Assembly (NCBI RefSeq): GCF_001518015.1
Contig: NZ_LPUY01000008.1
Coordinates: 288,447-352,446, forward strand
Reading direction: 5' to 3'
Source: Tritonibacter horizontis
GTDB lineage: Bacteria; Pseudomonadota; Alphaproteobacteria; Rhodobacterales; Rhodobacteraceae
DNA length: 64,000 nucleotides
The notes under the pieces were generated by a model. It was given only the letters and a program-made list of their open reading frames with translations. It was not told where the DNA came from and made no database searches. Each line of letters opens with the position of its first letter. Positions within the stretch are counted from its first letter, which is position 1. The translations under genes and the position numbers were made by a program. Of the stretch, positions 47,997 through 58,215 are shown in pieces.

Positions 47997-50900
47997 ATGG
48001 CATTTCAGACCCGAAGCAGGGATCCGTTGCTCGACAGCAATATGCAGGCGGCCATTGAAAAACGTGGCAAGGAGCTGATCGGCCTTGTGCTGTTTGGGCT
48101 GGGTCTGCTGGTGGCCGCGATGATCGGCTCCTACACGCCGGATGACAGCAACTGGATGGTGTCCACCGATGCGCCCGTCCAGAACATGCTTGGGCAGACC
48201 GGGGCCTCGATCGCGTTCCTGTTGATTACCTTCCTTGGCAAGGGATCCTGGGCGATTGCCGTGTTTCTCTTTGCCTGGGGGGCGCGTTTCCTGTTGCACA
48301 AGGGAGAAGAGCGGGTGCTGTGGCCGTCGTTGATGCTGGTGTTCTGGCTGATCGTCGTCGCGCTCCATTTCGAAACCCTGGTGCCGGCGGCGGAATGGCG
48401 GGCGTTCCATAACTTCGGTCTTGGGGGCATGATCGGCAATACCGCGTTGGGCGGGTTGCTGGCGCTGTTGCCGTTCAGCCTTGCGTTTCTGGTGAAATCG
48501 CTGTCCTTCCTGACGGCCCTTGGCATGCTGGCGCTGGGCGCTTTTGTGCTTGGGTTCACGCGCCCGGAATTGCTGCGCTTCGGCCGGTTCCTCCTGCTTG
48601 GTCTGATCCTGGCCTATGCGGCGCTGGCACGTGCGCTTGGTCAGGGGGCCAGCGGCGGGATGAAAGCGGCGCAAAACTGGAAAACCCGGCGCGATGCCCA
48701 GCGGGTCAGCCGGGCCGAGAGCACCTATGGCGCAGAGGAGCCGCTGATCTACAGCGATCCGATGACCGATCGCGACTTTGCCCGCGCAGAGCCGCAGTTC
48801 GGGATGCATGCGCAGCCGGACGATCCGCAGGCGCCCATCGCGCCCAAAGCCCCGATGGTGACTGCGGGTGAGGATCGGGGCGGGCTGTTCAGCCGCGCCA
48901 CCAACCTGATCCGCCGCATCGAGCCAGTGCAGATGCCGGAGCCTGAGCTGGTTGACCCGACGCCGCTCGCCTTTGAGGCGGAGGCACCGGGTGACGAACG
49001 GATCGCGCAGAAAATTGCCAATGCGGTTCGTATTCGCCGCTCGCAGGCGGCGCCCGCACAACCTGACGAGAGCCTGCCGCTGACCAAGGGGCGCGGCAAA
49101 CGGGCCGAGCCGTTGATTTTCAATCCCACCTCTGGTGCGGCGACCCCGATTGAAGACACAGCCCAGCCGTCCGCACCGACGATCCCGGTTGCGCCGTCCC
49201 CGCGCGCGACCGCTTCTGACGATGTGGCGGTGCCTGCGATGCCCGAGGCGTTCCTTGCCGATCAGGTGCCGACAGAGGACCTGCCTCAGGAGCCAGTCCT
49301 GCGCGCGCCGGTGACCGAACCGGAGCAGGCCAGCGCCGCCCCGGAGCCGCGCATTCAGATCACCCCACGGGTCGAGCCGAAACCGGCGATGGACATTCCT
49401 GTGGCGGAACCGCGCAAGGCGGTGGTCGAACAGCCGCAGCGCAAACCCATTCAACCCTCTACCCGCGCCCGCGCCGAGGCGCAGCCAAACCTGTTCCACG
49501 AGGCGGATAGCGATTTTGAATTGCCGCCGTTGTCGCTGTTGACCAACCCGTCGAACATCGAACGGCAGCACCTGAGCGACGAAGCGCTGGAAGAAAACGC
49601 CCGGATGCTGGAGTCGGTCCTTGATGACTACGGCGTCAAGGGCGAGATCGTGTCCGTCCGACCTGGCCCCGTTGTTACCATGTACGAACTGGAACCGGCG
49701 CCGGGGCTCAAGGCGTCGCGCGTTATCGGTCTTGCGGATGATATTGCCCGCTCGATGTCGGCCCTGTCGGCACGGGTGTCCACCGTGCCCGGGCGCTCGG
49801 TGATCGGGATCGAACTGCCGAACGAGTATCGCGAGAAGGTCGTTCTGCGCGAGATTCTTGCCAGCCGTGATTTCGGCGATGGCACCCAGAACCTGCCACT
49901 GGCGCTGGGCAAGGACATCGGCGGCGACAGTGTGGTTGCCAACCTCGCCAAGATGCCCCACCTGCTGATCGCGGGGACCACCGGGTCTGGTAAATCCGTG
50001 GCGATCAACACCATGATCCTGTCGCTGCTTTACAAGCTGACACCGGACGAATGTCGCCTGATCATGATCGACCCGAAGATGCTGGAATTGTCGGTCTATG
50101 ACGGCATCCCGCATCTGCTGTCGCCGGTTGTGACCGACCCCAAAAAAGCCGTTGTGGCCCTGAAATGGGTCGTCGGCGAAATGGAAGACCGCTACCGCAA
50201 GATGTCCAAGATGGGCGTGCGCAATATCGCGGGCTACAACGGGCGCGTGAAAGAAGCCCTGGCCAAGGGCGAATTGTTCTCGCGCACCGTGCAGACCGGG
50301 TTTGACGACGACACCGGAGAACCCGTGTTCGAGACGGAAGAGTTCGAACCCAAGACGCTGCCCTATATCGTTGTGATCGTGGACGAGATGGCCGATCTGA
50401 TGATGGTGGCGGGCAAGGAAATCGAAGCCTGCATCCAGCGTCTGGCGCAGATGGCGCGGGCTTCGGGCATCCACTTGATCATGGCGACGCAGCGCCCATC
50501 GGTGGATGTGATCACCGGCACGATCAAGGCGAACTTCCCGACCCGGATTTCCTTCCAGGTGACCTCGAAAGTGGATAGCCGCACCATCCTTGGCGAAATG
50601 GGGGCAGAGCAGCTCCTTGGGATGGGCGACATGCTTTATATGGCGGGCGGGGTCAAAACCATCCGCTGCCATGGCCCGTTTGTGTCCGATGAAGAGGTCG
50701 AAGAAGTGGTGAACCACTTGAAACAGTTCGGCCCGCCGACCTATGTCGGCAGCGTGCTGGACGGACCGGATGACGACAAGGCCGAAAACATCGACGCCGT
50801 GCTCGGACTGAACACCGGCGGCAATACGAGCGGCGAAGATGCGCTCTATGATCAGGCCGTGGCGATTGTGATCAAGGATCGCAAATGCTCCACTTCCTAT

Positions 50901-51026
50901 ATCCAGCGCAAACTTGGCATCGGCTATAACAAAGCTGCGAGGTTGGTGGAACAAATGGAGGAAGAAGGCCTGGTGTCTTCGGCAAACCATGTCGGCAAAA
51001 GGGAAATTCTCGTTCCCGAGCAATGA
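47997..51026 (+). CDS. ftsK: DNA translocase FtsK
   Basis: Septal DNA pump that clears and aligns sister chromosomes for dimer resolution. 1009 residues. Four transmembrane helices (about 23-45, 65-95, 105-125, 145-200) anchor it; a long acidic and Pro/Ala-rich linker (about 225-510) follows. The RecA-like motor (about 560-915) has Walker A GTTGSGKS (about 659) and Walker [10 protein letters not shown] (about 792). The gamma winged-helix domain at the end ([20 protein letters not shown]) reads KOPS sequences. A terminator follows. Confidence 0.97.
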   Translation: MAFQTRSRDPLLDSNMQAAIEKRGKELIGLVLFGLGLLVAAMIGSYTPDDSNWMVSTDAPVQNMLGQTGASIAFLLITFLGKGSWAIAVFLFAWGARFLLHKGEERVLWPSLMLVFWLIVVALHFETLVPAAEWRAFHNFGLGGMIGNTALGGLLALLPFSLAFLVKSLSFLTALGMLALGAFVLGFTRPELLRFGRFLLLGLILAYAALARALGQGASGGMKAAQNWKTRRDAQRVSRAESTYGAEEPLIYSDPMTDRDFARAEPQFGMHAQPDDPQAPIAPKAPMVTAGEDRGGLFSRATNLIRRIEPVQMPEPELVDPTPLAFEAEAPGDERIAQKIANAVRIRRSQAAPAQPDESLPLTKGRGKRAEPLIFNPTSGAATPIEDTAQPSAPTIPVAPSPRATASDDVAVPAMPEAFLADQVPTEDLPQEPVLRAPVTEPEQASAAPEPRIQITPRVEPKPAMDIPVAEPRKAVVEQPQRKPIQPSTRARAEAQPNLFHEADSDFELPPLSLLTNPSNIERQHLSDEALEENARMLESVLDDYGVKGEIVSVRPGPVVTMYELEPAPGLKASRVIGLADDIARSMSALSARVSTVPGRSVIGIELPNEYREKVVLREILASRDFGDGTQNLPLALGKDIGGDSVVANLAKMPHLLIAGTTGSGKSVAINTMILSLLYKLTPDECRLIMIDPKMLELSVYDGIPHLLSPVVTDPKKAVVALKWVVGEMEDRYRKMSKMGVRNIAGYNGRVKEALAKGELFSRTVQTGFDDDTGEPVFETEEFEPKTLPYIVVIVDEMADLMMVAGKEIEACIQRLAQMARASGIHLIMATQRPSVDVITGTIKANFPTRISFQVTSKVDSRTILGEMGAEQLLGMGDMLYMAGGVKTIRCHGPFVSDEEVEEVVNHLKQFGPPTYVGSVLDGPDDDKAENIDAVLGLNTGGNTSGEDALYDQAVAIVIKDRKCSTSYIQRKLGIGYNKAARLVEQMEEEGLVSSANHVGKREILVPEQ

Positions 51027-51034
51027 GCGATAAA

Positions 51035-51057
51035 AGGCCGGGTGATTTGCCCGGCCT
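51035..51057 (+). terminator. Hairpin between ftsK and lolA
   Basis: Perfect 8-bp stem (51035-51042 with 51050-51057), 7-base loop, starting 8 bases after the ftsK stop. The tail is only weakly T-rich (CTTC). Confidence 0.6.
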
Positions 51058-51093
51058 CTTCACATTGATGCAAAGGCGTATATCTAAGGTGGT

Positions 51094-51693
51094 ATGAAAC
51101 AGTTTGTCTTTGCACTTGCGCTTGGCGCATCCGGATTGGCCGCTGCCACCGCATCTGCGGCGGAAAAGCTGAGCCTGAACGAGATTTCGGCCTATCTGAA
51201 CAGTTTTACGACTGCGCAGGCGGATTTCACCCAGGTGAATGATGATGGCAGCCTGTCCACCGGTCAGCTTTATATCCGGCGACCCGGCAAGGTTCGGTTC
51301 GAATATGATCCGCCAAACGGTGGGTTGGTTCTGGCCGAGGCCGGCACGGTGGCGATTATGGACCCAAAGTCAAATCAACCGCCGGAAACCTATCCACTCA
51401 GCCGTACGCCGCTGTCGTTGATCCTGGCGCGGACCGTGAACCTTGCGCAGGCCAATATGGTGGTCGGGCACGGGTTTGACGGCGTGTCGACCGTGGTCCG
51501 GGCGCAGGACCCGAAAAACCCGGACTATGGCAGTATCGAGCTGATGTTCACGGATGAGCCGGTACAGCTGCGCAAATGGGTGATCCATGGCAGCGCCGGC
51601 GAGGAGACAACCGTGATCCTTGGCGAAATGGAAACAGGCATGAGCTTCAGCTCCAGCCTGTTCAGCATTTCACGCCAGAAACGCGACCGTTAA
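51094..51693 (+). CDS. lolA: Outer-membrane lipoprotein carrier LolA
   Basis: Periplasmic chaperone that carries lipoproteins from LolCDE to the outer membrane. 199 residues. Signal peptide with cleavage after ASA (KQFVFALALGASGLAAATASA). The mature part has the LolA pattern: ISAYLNSFTTAQADFTQVNDDG, RPGKVRFEYDPP with the conserved Arg, and PLSLILARTVNL. Directly after ftsK is the common location in alphaproteobacteria. No LolB-like gene in the window. Confidence 0.93.
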   Translation: MKQFVFALALGASGLAAATASAAEKLSLNEISAYLNSFTTAQADFTQVNDDGSLSTGQLYIRRPGKVRFEYDPPNGGLVLAEAGTVAIMDPKSNQPPETYPLSRTPLSLILARTVNLAQANMVVGHGFDGVSTVVRAQDPKNPDYGSIELMFTDEPVQLRKWVIHGSAGEETTVILGEMETGMSFSSSLFSISRQKRDR

Positions 51694-51714
51694 GTCGCAC
51701 ACCTTGGCAGGCTG

Positions 51715-52302
51715 TCAGCGAAACTTCCGACAGCCCTCCAGTTGCACGCGATAGGCGTTGGAACGGGCCTCGACGCTGCTGGCGACCCGGATCAGCCAGC
51801 TTTTGCTGCGATAGCTGCCGCGCGCGTACCCGGTGTGCCCCTCGTGATAGGCGAGGTACTGGTTGCGGGCGTCGCCCAGGGCAATGCCGTTGCGCTGAAA
51901 ACTGCGGGTCATGTACCAGCCCATGAAATCTGTGGCGTCGTCGATCCGGTCGCGGCGGGCAAAGCGACGTCCGGTCGCCGCCTTGTAGTCATCCCATGTG
52001 CCATCCAGGGCCTGACCATAGCCATAGGCGCTGGAAATCCGGCCCATTGGAATGATGCCAAGCACATATTTATGAGGCGTGCGCGCGTCGCCGTCGAATT
52101 TGCTTTCCTGATGTATGGTGGCCATCTGGACGTGCACGGGCACCCCCCACCGCCGTTCTGTGGCGCGGAATGCACGGAGATATTTGGGGCGCTCGGTGAT
52201 GATGCTGCAGGCGTTGTCCAGGTTGCGCGGGGGGGAATTATAGCCTCCTCCGCAAGCGGATAACGTCAACAGGAGCGCCAGGGCACTTATGATTCTGCTC
52301 AT
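51715..52302 (-). CDS. Lytic transglycosylase-like lipoprotein
   Basis: 195 residues. Lipoprotein signal (SRIISALALLLTLSACGGG) with lipidated Cys near 17. The SLT-like domain has the catalytic Glu in MATIHQESKFDG (about 66), followed by the AYGYGQALDGTWDDYK segment and the YHEGHTGYARG motif near the C-terminus. It probably cuts peptidoglycan glycan strands at the outer membrane. Convergent with lolA. Confidence 0.85.
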   Translation of the reverse strand: MSRIISALALLLTLSACGGGYNSPPRNLDNACSIITERPKYLRAFRATERRWGVPVHVQMATIHQESKFDGDARTPHKYVLGIIPMGRISSAYGYGQALDGTWDDYKAATGRRFARRDRIDDATDFMGWYMTRSFQRNGIALGDARNQYLAYHEGHTGYARGSYRSKSWLIRVASSVEARSNAYRVQLEGCRKFR

Positions 52303-52532
52303 TTGCCTCTGCCTTTGTGTTTTCTTTCAGTCTACTCAAATCAAGCGTGGGAAGAAATCCCCATTGACTGGTCCAGGCGGGCGCCATTGATCACGAAAAG
52401 TTTGTTTAAATCTATAGCTTTGCCGGACTGTATGAGACAGCCTGACAGACTGTTTCGATAAAAACTGTCCGCTGAGGTTGGACAACCAAGGGCAGAAAAC
52501 GTTATGAGAGGGATAGAAGAGGGCCAATAAAC

Positions 52533-52859
52533 ATGCTGAGAACACGCGCAAAATACAATCTTGGCCAGGTCGTGCGTCACCGCAAACATCCCTTTCGGGG
52601 CGTGGTGTTTGACGTGGATCCAGAGTTTTCGAACACCGAGGAATGGTACGAAGCCATTCCCGAGGACAGCCGCCCGGTCAGAGACCAACCCTACTACCAC
52701 CTGCTCGCAGAAAACGATCAGACCTATTACGTTGCTTACGTGTCTGAACAGAACCTGATTGCGGATTACTCTGGCGAGCCGGTCAGCCACCCCGATGTGC
52801 ATGATATGTTCACCGGGTTTGACGATGGCAATTACCAGCTTCAATTTCCGCTGAACTGA
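52533..52859 (+). CDS. hspQ: Heat-shock protein HspQ
   Basis: 108 residues. HspQ pattern throughout: AKYNLGQVVRHRKHPFRGVVFDVDPEF, EEWYEAIP, then QPYYHLLAEN, YVAYVSEQNLI and the HPDVHDMF segment. In enterobacteria HspQ binds hemimethylated DNA and modulates Lon specificity. I could not place a clear heat-shock promoter in the 230 bases upstream. Convergent with ggt across a shared terminator. Confidence 0.93.
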   Translation: MLRTRAKYNLGQVVRHRKHPFRGVVFDVDPEFSNTEEWYEAIPEDSRPVRDQPYYHLLAENDQTYYVAYVSEQNLIADYSGEPVSHPDVHDMFTGFDDGNYQLQFPLN

Positions 52860-52867
52860 GACAGCGA

Positions 52868-52902
52868 AACGAGGGCCTCCCGGCGGGACGGAGACCCTCG
52901 TT
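52868..52902. terminator. Shared terminator between hspQ and the gamma-glutamyltransferase gene
   Basis: 8-bp stem (52868-52875 with 52895-52902) with a 19-base GC-rich loop that can pair further. It lies in the 53-base gap of two converging genes. Confidence 0.6.
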
Positions 52903-52912
52903 CGCCCCAGGA

Positions 52913-54490
52913 TCAGTAGCCGAGCGCGCAGCCGTCCTTGCGCGGGTCGCTTGCCCCTTCCAGCACACCGTTTTCATGAATGCGGATCGCCTGCGATCCA
53001 CCGATGGCGGTCGTCGGGATCTCGACCTTATGGCCCATCTCGGTCAAATCGCGGCGGACCTTGTCCGAATAACCACGTTCCAGTTTGAACGTACCGGCAT
53101 CTGAAAACGCCCGTGGCGCGTCCATCGCGGCCTGCGGATCCATGCCGAAATCCTGTAGGTTCGACACGAAACGGGCATGACCATTGGGTTGATAGGCTCC
53201 GCCCATAACGCCAAATGGCATGGTCACCCGGCCGCCGTCGGCCAGCATCGCGGGGATGATGGTGTGCATCGGGCGCTTGCCACCGGCCAGCTCGTTGGCG
53301 TGTCCGGCGTCCAGGCAGAACCCCGCGCCGCGGTTTTGAAGAAGGATGCCGAACTTGTCGGACGCAATACCCGATCCAAAGCCATGGAAAATGGAATAGA
53401 TCAGCGAGACCGCCATCCGGTCCTTGTCCACCACGGTGATATAGATCGTGTCCTTGTGCACGGCTTCGCTCACATCTTTTGGTGCGGCCATGGCCCGTTT
53501 CGGGTCAATCAATGCAGCAAGCTTGGCTGCTGTTTCTGCCGCTAGCATATGATCCAGCCGGGACATATGGTCCGGATCGGCAATGAAACGGTTGCGGGCG
53601 TCATAGGCGAGCTTGGCCGCTTCGGCCTCGATATGGGCGCGCTCGGCACCCAATGGATCCATTCCCGCAATGTCGAAATGTTTCAGGATGTTCAGCATCA
53701 GGATCGCGGTCGCGCCTTGTCCGTTGGGCGGATGCTCCAGCAGGTCGATGCCCTTGTACTGGCCACAAACGGGGGTCGTCGCGGTCGCTCTGGTTTGGGC
53801 AAAGTCGTCCTGCGTGTGCAGGCCGCCCTGTGCGGTCAGCGCCGCAATCATATCCTCGGCAATTTCGCCGGAATAAAAGGCATCGCGACCGTCCTTGGCC
53901 ACCCGGCGCAAAACCTCTGCCTGGCCGGGCGCCCGGAAGATCTGACCGACCTGCGGCGCCTTGCCGTCAAAAAGGTAACGCTGCCGCGCACTGCCCTGAA
54001 GCGTTTCGGCATCATTGCCCCAATCAAAGGCGACGCGGGGTGCCACTGGTACGCCCTCATCGGCGTAGTGGATCGCGGGGGCCAGAATCGCATCAAGCCC
54101 AAGCACGCCTTCGGTTTCGGACAGATGGCAAAACGCGTCCATTGCGCCCGGCACGGTGACGGCGTCGGCGGACGTGAGCGGCACCGTCGTCAGCCCCTGG
54201 CTGCGCAGGCGTTCCGCTGTGGCCGCGGCCGGTGCGCGGCCCGATCCATTCAGCGCATGAACCGTTGTGTCGCCCGGCCGGGTATAAAGCACAAAGCAGT
54301 CGCCGCCGATGCCGGTCATCTGTGGTTCGCAAATCCCCAGCAGGACCGCGCCCGCGATGGCCGCGTCCATCGCGTTGCCGCCACGTTTCAAGATATCTAT
54401 TGCGGCTTGCGCCGCCAATGGGTGTGATGTTGCACAAACTCCGTTCTGAGCAAAAACGGCTGAACGGCCTGGCAGTTGAAAATCACGCAT
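52913..54490 (-). CDS. Gamma-glutamyltransferase family Ntn-hydrolase
   Basis: 525 residues, a self-processing hydrolase. The large-subunit region has ATSHPLAAQAAIDILKRGGNAMDAAIAG (about 20-47) and PQMTGIGGDCFVLY. The small subunit would start at the Thr of AVHKDTIYITVVDKD (about 345). VSLIYSIFHGFGSGI and GKRPMHTIIPAML follow; the normal LxxR and PMHTI motifs are present. No signal peptide is visible, so a cytoplasmic location is possible. Oxamate or other amide hydrolase activity cannot be excluded. Gene symbol withheld for that reason. Confidence 0.85.
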   Translation of the reverse strand: MRDFQLPGRSAVFAQNGVCATSHPLAAQAAIDILKRGGNAMDAAIAGAVLLGICEPQMTGIGGDCFVLYTRPGDTTVHALNGSGRAPAAATAERLRSQGLTTVPLTSADAVTVPGAMDAFCHLSETEGVLGLDAILAPAIHYADEGVPVAPRVAFDWGNDAETLQGSARQRYLFDGKAPQVGQIFRAPGQAEVLRRVAKDGRDAFYSGEIAEDMIAALTAQGGLHTQDDFAQTRATATTPVCGQYKGIDLLEHPPNGQGATAILMLNILKHFDIAGMDPLGAERAHIEAEAAKLAYDARNRFIADPDHMSRLDHMLAAETAAKLAALIDPKRAMAAPKDVSEAVHKDTIYITVVDKDRMAVSLIYSIFHGFGSGIASDKFGILLQNRGAGFCLDAGHANELAGGKRPMHTIIPAMLADGGRVTMPFGVMGGAYQPNGHARFVSNLQDFGMDPQAAMDAPRAFSDAGTFKLERGYSDKVRRDLTEMGHKVEIPTTAIGGSQAIRIHENGVLEGASDPRKDGCALGY

Positions 54491-55435
54491 TTAGGTCCTC
54501 CGGTCTTTGGCGCGAAGCCTAGAGGTCCTGCGGCGGGAGGCAATCGTAAAATGTCGGGTATGCTGTGCGTTTCAGACAGACCGAACGCGGGTCGCTCCCA
54601 TATGCAGCAAGTGCCTGGAATGACCCCGGTGCCGTGCACTTGGTGGGGGCAGAAACACACGGCACCGGAGGAAGCTCTTGTCAGCTACAAGTTCATGTTT
54701 CTCTTACGACTTTGGCGGACATGGGTTCGAAATGCGGCGGAGTTGTGATCTTGCGGCGCGGCAAACCTCCAACTTGTTTCAAATACCGAAGAGGAGGGGA
54801 GGGTGCGGAATGGGGCAAAGGGCCGTAAGCCGGAGGTCCCTGCGTGTTATTGGGTGCCGAGCAGCCTGTTCCGGTTGTGAGGGTAAACTGGAGACGGCAA
54901 CTTCGGTAATGATGGGGACTTTGCCGACAAGTCTGGCCAGGCCTTCATCGTAAATCAATTATACAACGACTGCGGCGAGTGGGGGCGTGTCCGGCGTCGA
55001 TCCAAAAAGCGAGAGGGGCCGAGGGGGCGCTTGGATCGTCAATAAGGGGGGCTGCGAGAGCTCGTACACGTCTTTGCTGAATAAACTTCGGCTTCAGATC
55101 GACGGATACTGCTTTATCTCCCTCGGCCGCATGCGCCTATAGGAACGGTGGGTCTGTGGTCAGTCTGCCAGAGCTCTTGGGGCAGTTCAGCAAGTCGGGC
55201 ATGTTCCTGACCATTCGATGAATGACCGCGATCCGCTCCCGGGGATGGCGCAGGCGGGCGAACAAGTGCTTGGTGAGGAACTCATCCCGAAGGCGTATTA
55301 AGGTGGGCCGGTTACGCATTGTGGCATCGGTTCAGGGAACGTGTTTTCTTTGAGAAACCGCACCTGGAAACAAGGCGCCGACGGTCAGATTCTAGAACTG
55401 TCGTCGGCGCAGGATCATGACGGATTAAAGCTGGT
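54491..55435. other. 945-base region without a recognisable gene
   Basis: Short open frames exist on both strands (for example 55137-55319 minus, 60 codons) but none has a recognisable family, good ribosome site and coding bias together. The stretch contains several exact inverted repeats: 54608-54614/54636-54642, 54626-54633/54661-54668 and an about 10-bp stem 54999-55011/55028-55037 with an AAA bulge. Possible explanations: a decayed mobile element, a non-coding RNA, or a long regulatory region between two genes transcribed leftward. Confidence 0.5.
55375..55410 (-). terminator. Terminator of the chemoreceptor gene
   Basis: Perfect 9-bp stem (55375-55383 with 55402-55410), 18-base loop, 25 bases beyond the chemoreceptor stop on the minus strand, followed there by a T-rich CTTGTTT. 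Confidence 0.65.
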
Positions 55436-57310
55436 TCAGAAATCGTCCCAGCCAGAGGCCTGTTTCAGGACGTTCGGCTGCGGTGTTTCCGGCTCATTCG
55501 TGTCGGTCCAATCCTCTGAGGCCCCAAGATCCTGATCCAGTGAAATATCTTGTTCTTCGACCGAAGCAATCGTGGGGGCTGACGCCTCGCTCTCGCTGCG
55601 ATCGAGGCGTCGCACTGTTCCATCCGTCTTGAACACCGCGACGACGCGAGCAAGTTGGGCGGCGTCGTTCCGCAAGACCTGGCTGGCGGCAGTGGTTTCT
55701 TCCACCATCGCTGCGTTGTGTTGGGTCACCTGATCGAGCTGTGACACGCCGCCATTGATTTCGTTGAGCGTGGTGGATTGTTCTTCGGCACCGGTCGCGA
55801 TGCCGCTGACGTGGCTGGAAATGGTCCCGACACGACCGATGATCTTTTCCAACTCTTCGCCGGTGCGGCCAACGAGTCGCACGCCTTCTTCAACCTGTTC
55901 GGTACTCTCGACGATGAGATGTTTGATTTCCTGGGCCGCGTCGGCCGACCGCAGGGCCAGCGCGCGGACTTCTGATGCAACCACCGCGAAGCCGCGACCG
56001 GCTTCGCCCGCCCGAGCCGCCTCGACGCCGGCGTTCAGAGCCAGCAGGTTTGTCTGGAAGGCAATATCGTCGATCACGGTCAGGATTTGAGAAATCCTGC
56101 TGGAGGAGCTTTCGATCTGAGACATGGCGTTGACGGCGTCGGAAACGACACGGCTGCTTTCCTGGGCGGTGGAACGCGCGTCTTCCATGATGCCCTCGAC
56201 CTGACGGGCGCCTTCTGCGGCGGACCGCACGCTTCCGTTGAGTTCTTCCATCGCGGCAGCGGTTTCTTCCAAAGTGGCAGCCTGGCTTTCGGTTCGCTGC
56301 GAGAGATCACTGGACGATACGCTGATCTCTTCGGCGCTGGCGCGAATGCGCTCGGAGCTTTCGATCACAGAGTCGATAATGCTGACCATTGTTGCCCGGG
56401 TAGAGTTGAAATGACGGCGCAGCGTTTCATACTCTTCGGTAAAGGGTTCGCTGATGGCATGGGTCAGATCGCCATCGGACATTTGTTTCAGCGCGTGGTT
56501 CAATGCATCGACCACATGCTTCTGCACGATGCGCTGTTTCTCCCGCTCATCCTCAAGCTCGCGGGCCATAGCCAACTGTTGTTTGAGGTTTTCGACATTG
56601 CGTGAGATGCGGCCGATTTCATCCGCGCGGGTCAGATGTTTGCCTGGCTGTGTATAGTCCCCCTCGGCAATGACATCGATGTCCTTACCAAGGTCCCTGA
56701 GCGGTCTGCTAATGATGCGGCGCAGCAATGTCCCGGAGGAAACGCACATGAGCAGGACAAGCCCGGTTCCAAGGGCATAGGCGATCAACTGGTCCTTGAA
56801 CACAGCTGCTTTTGCCGCTTTGCTGGACCAGAGCATGGCAACCCCTCCGACGGAGGCGCCTTTGGAGGTCGTTGCAGGGGCTGCCGCGAAACTGCCGTCT
56901 CCGGTGGTTTCCGCCAGGCCGGTTTGCGCAGCCGTATGGGCAATGATCGTCAGGTCCGAAATTTCGCTCTCATTTGCGGTGCCGAAGGACGAGAGTACCT
57001 CCCCATCCATGTTGACGGCAACACCGTAGAGGGCCCGTCCGTCAGACGATTCGATGACCGATTGCAGGTCGTTGGTCAGTTTTTCCACATCCCCGAACCG
57101 GATTGCCCCACCGCTGCGGGAGGCGATGGAACTGGTCACGTTGGCGCCAAGCGAATAGACGCCTTCCTGAACCGCTTTGTCGATGATCGCCTTGTTCGCG
57201 ATGGTAATAAAGGTCGCGGTAACGAGCGTCGCAACCGCGATCAGCGTTCCAATCTTGGCAAATACGGACATGCCTTTGAGTTTCGACTTGTGTTTCGCCA
57301 GTGTCGGCAT
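55436..57310 (-). CDS. Methyl-accepting chemotaxis protein
   Basis: 624 residues. TM1 at about 18-40, a periplasmic domain of about 135 residues, TM2 at about 178-202, then a HAMP domain and a long helical signalling domain. The hairpin tip reads [39 protein letters not shown] (split at about 430-468), the signature of chemoreceptors that bind CheA/CheW. The C-terminus ends in GWDDF, which resembles the CheR/CheB-docking pentapeptide of long receptors. Start ATG 57310; a GTG three codons earlier is possible. Encoded 36 bases downstream of the PDC protein. Confidence 0.93.
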   Translation of the reverse strand: MPTLAKHKSKLKGMSVFAKIGTLIAVATLVTATFITIANKAIIDKAVQEGVYSLGANVTSSIASRSGGAIRFGDVEKLTNDLQSVIESSDGRALYGVAVNMDGEVLSSFGTANESEISDLTIIAHTAAQTGLAETTGDGSFAAAPATTSKGASVGGVAMLWSSKAAKAAVFKDQLIAYALGTGLVLLMCVSSGTLLRRIISRPLRDLGKDIDVIAEGDYTQPGKHLTRADEIGRISRNVENLKQQLAMARELEDEREKQRIVQKHVVDALNHALKQMSDGDLTHAISEPFTEEYETLRRHFNSTRATMVSIIDSVIESSERIRASAEEISVSSSDLSQRTESQAATLEETAAAMEELNGSVRSAAEGARQVEGIMEDARSTAQESSRVVSDAVNAMSQIESSSSRISQILTVIDDIAFQTNLLALNAGVEAARAGEAGRGFAVVASEVRALALRSADAAQEIKHLIVESTEQVEEGVRLVGRTGEELEKIIGRVGTISSHVSGIATGAEEQSTTLNEINGGVSQLDQVTQHNAAMVEETTAASQVLRNDAAQLARVVAVFKTDGTVRRLDRSESEASAPTIASVEEQDISLDQDLGASEDWTDTNEPETPQPNVLKQASGWDDF

Positions 57311-57346
57311 GAAGCGCACCGTCCCGTTACATTGACATCAAAAGGA

Positions 57347-57913
57347 TCAAAGAAGACTTTCCGCGTCGACGCCGACGGTGATCGCACCAATGGGCGCGCC
57401 GGTTTCAGGGTCGACGATCGTCACTGAAATCTGGCCTTGATACTGTTGGGTCGATTCATCCAGCTCGACTTCGCTGATGTGAACGCTTCCGGCACCCTTG
57501 GCATAGGTATCCTGAAATTTGGCTTCGTCGCCTTGCCACATATCGGAGGTCACGTCTGACGCCGCAACGTTGAGGCCGTGTTGGTCCATCAGGAATATTT
57601 CTGTCATGGCGCCCATCGATGCCTCGATCCGGGCGCGGAGGGAGTCTGCGACCGGGTTGTTGAGGACCGGTTCGATCAGCGGGCTTGCCGGATCGCCGAC
57701 ATTCGCGCGCCATTCCTTGTCCAATGCGTCGACCTGGCTTTGTGTCAGGCCTTGATTGGCTTCATTCTGGGCCTTGATCGCGGCAACGATTTCCGGGCTG
57801 TTGGCCCAACTGCTGATTTCATTATCCAGATAAGCCTGGAGGCTTGGGGTGAATTCGTCTGCAAACGCATAAGAACCAAGCAGCAGGGCTGCGACAGAAA
57901 CTACAAAACGCAC
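57347..57913 (-). CDS. Secreted PDC/Cache-like sensor protein
   Basis: 188 residues. Signal peptide RFVVSVAALLLGSYAFA with cleavage near ADEF, then no further hydrophobic helix, so the protein should be free in the periplasm. The C-terminal about 100 residues read like a PDC/Cache ligand-binding domain: EIFLMDQHGLNVAASDVTSDMWQGDE, then GAGSVHISEVELDEST and VTIVDPETGAPIGAITVGVD. Such domains normally sit inside receptors. Start is the GTG at 57913, with AAGGAG seven bases upstream. First gene of an operon with the chemoreceptor. Confidence 0.75.
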   Translation of the reverse strand: MRFVVSVAALLLGSYAFADEFTPSLQAYLDNEISSWANSPEIVAAIKAQNEANQGLTQSQVDALDKEWRANVGDPASPLIEPVLNNPVADSLRARIEASMGAMTEIFLMDQHGLNVAASDVTSDMWQGDEAKFQDTYAKGAGSVHISEVELDESTQQYQGQISVTIVDPETGAPIGAITVGVDAESLL

Positions 57914-58215
57914 GATTTAACTCCTTCATGCCGGCGGCATCGGTGAAGATCCTTCTCAAATGGCTATCGCAGAGAGTTTACCAGCCGATTAATCGGCGCC
58001 CGCATTCGCGTCATGAGGTGCTTGGAAGATCACCAGAAATGAAATTTTATCAGTGCTCTAGCAGAGGTGACGTTACATGCCGCGAGGCGCGGTCTTGGCG
58101 AGAGATTGTCGTGCCTTTTTGAAACGTGTAGCGTCTTCATCTGACGGTCAGCCGTCGATAGAGGGCAGGCGCCCGGCTTGCGCCGCATGCGGGTGCCTGA
58201 GAAAGATGAGGCGCG
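57914..58215. promoter_or_regulatory. Divergent intergenic region PDC-chemoreceptor operon / LysR gene
   Basis: 302 bases, no gene. It contains a perfect 14-bp palindrome GCCGATTAATCGGC at 57984-57997 and a 9-bp hairpin (58167-58175 with 58190-58198, one G-U) just before the LysR start. LysR regulators often bind such regions, but neither element shows a clear T-N11-A site. Confidence 0.45.

Noticed and set aside
47868..51023. Open frame of about 1050 codons opposite ftsK
   Set aside because: Same effect: low-complexity His/Arg/Gln-rich translation antisense to a well-conserved gene.
55137..55319. 60-codon minus-strand open frame in the empty region
   Set aside because: It reads somewhat protein-like but has no recognised family and no clear ribosome site; kept only as part of the unexplained region.
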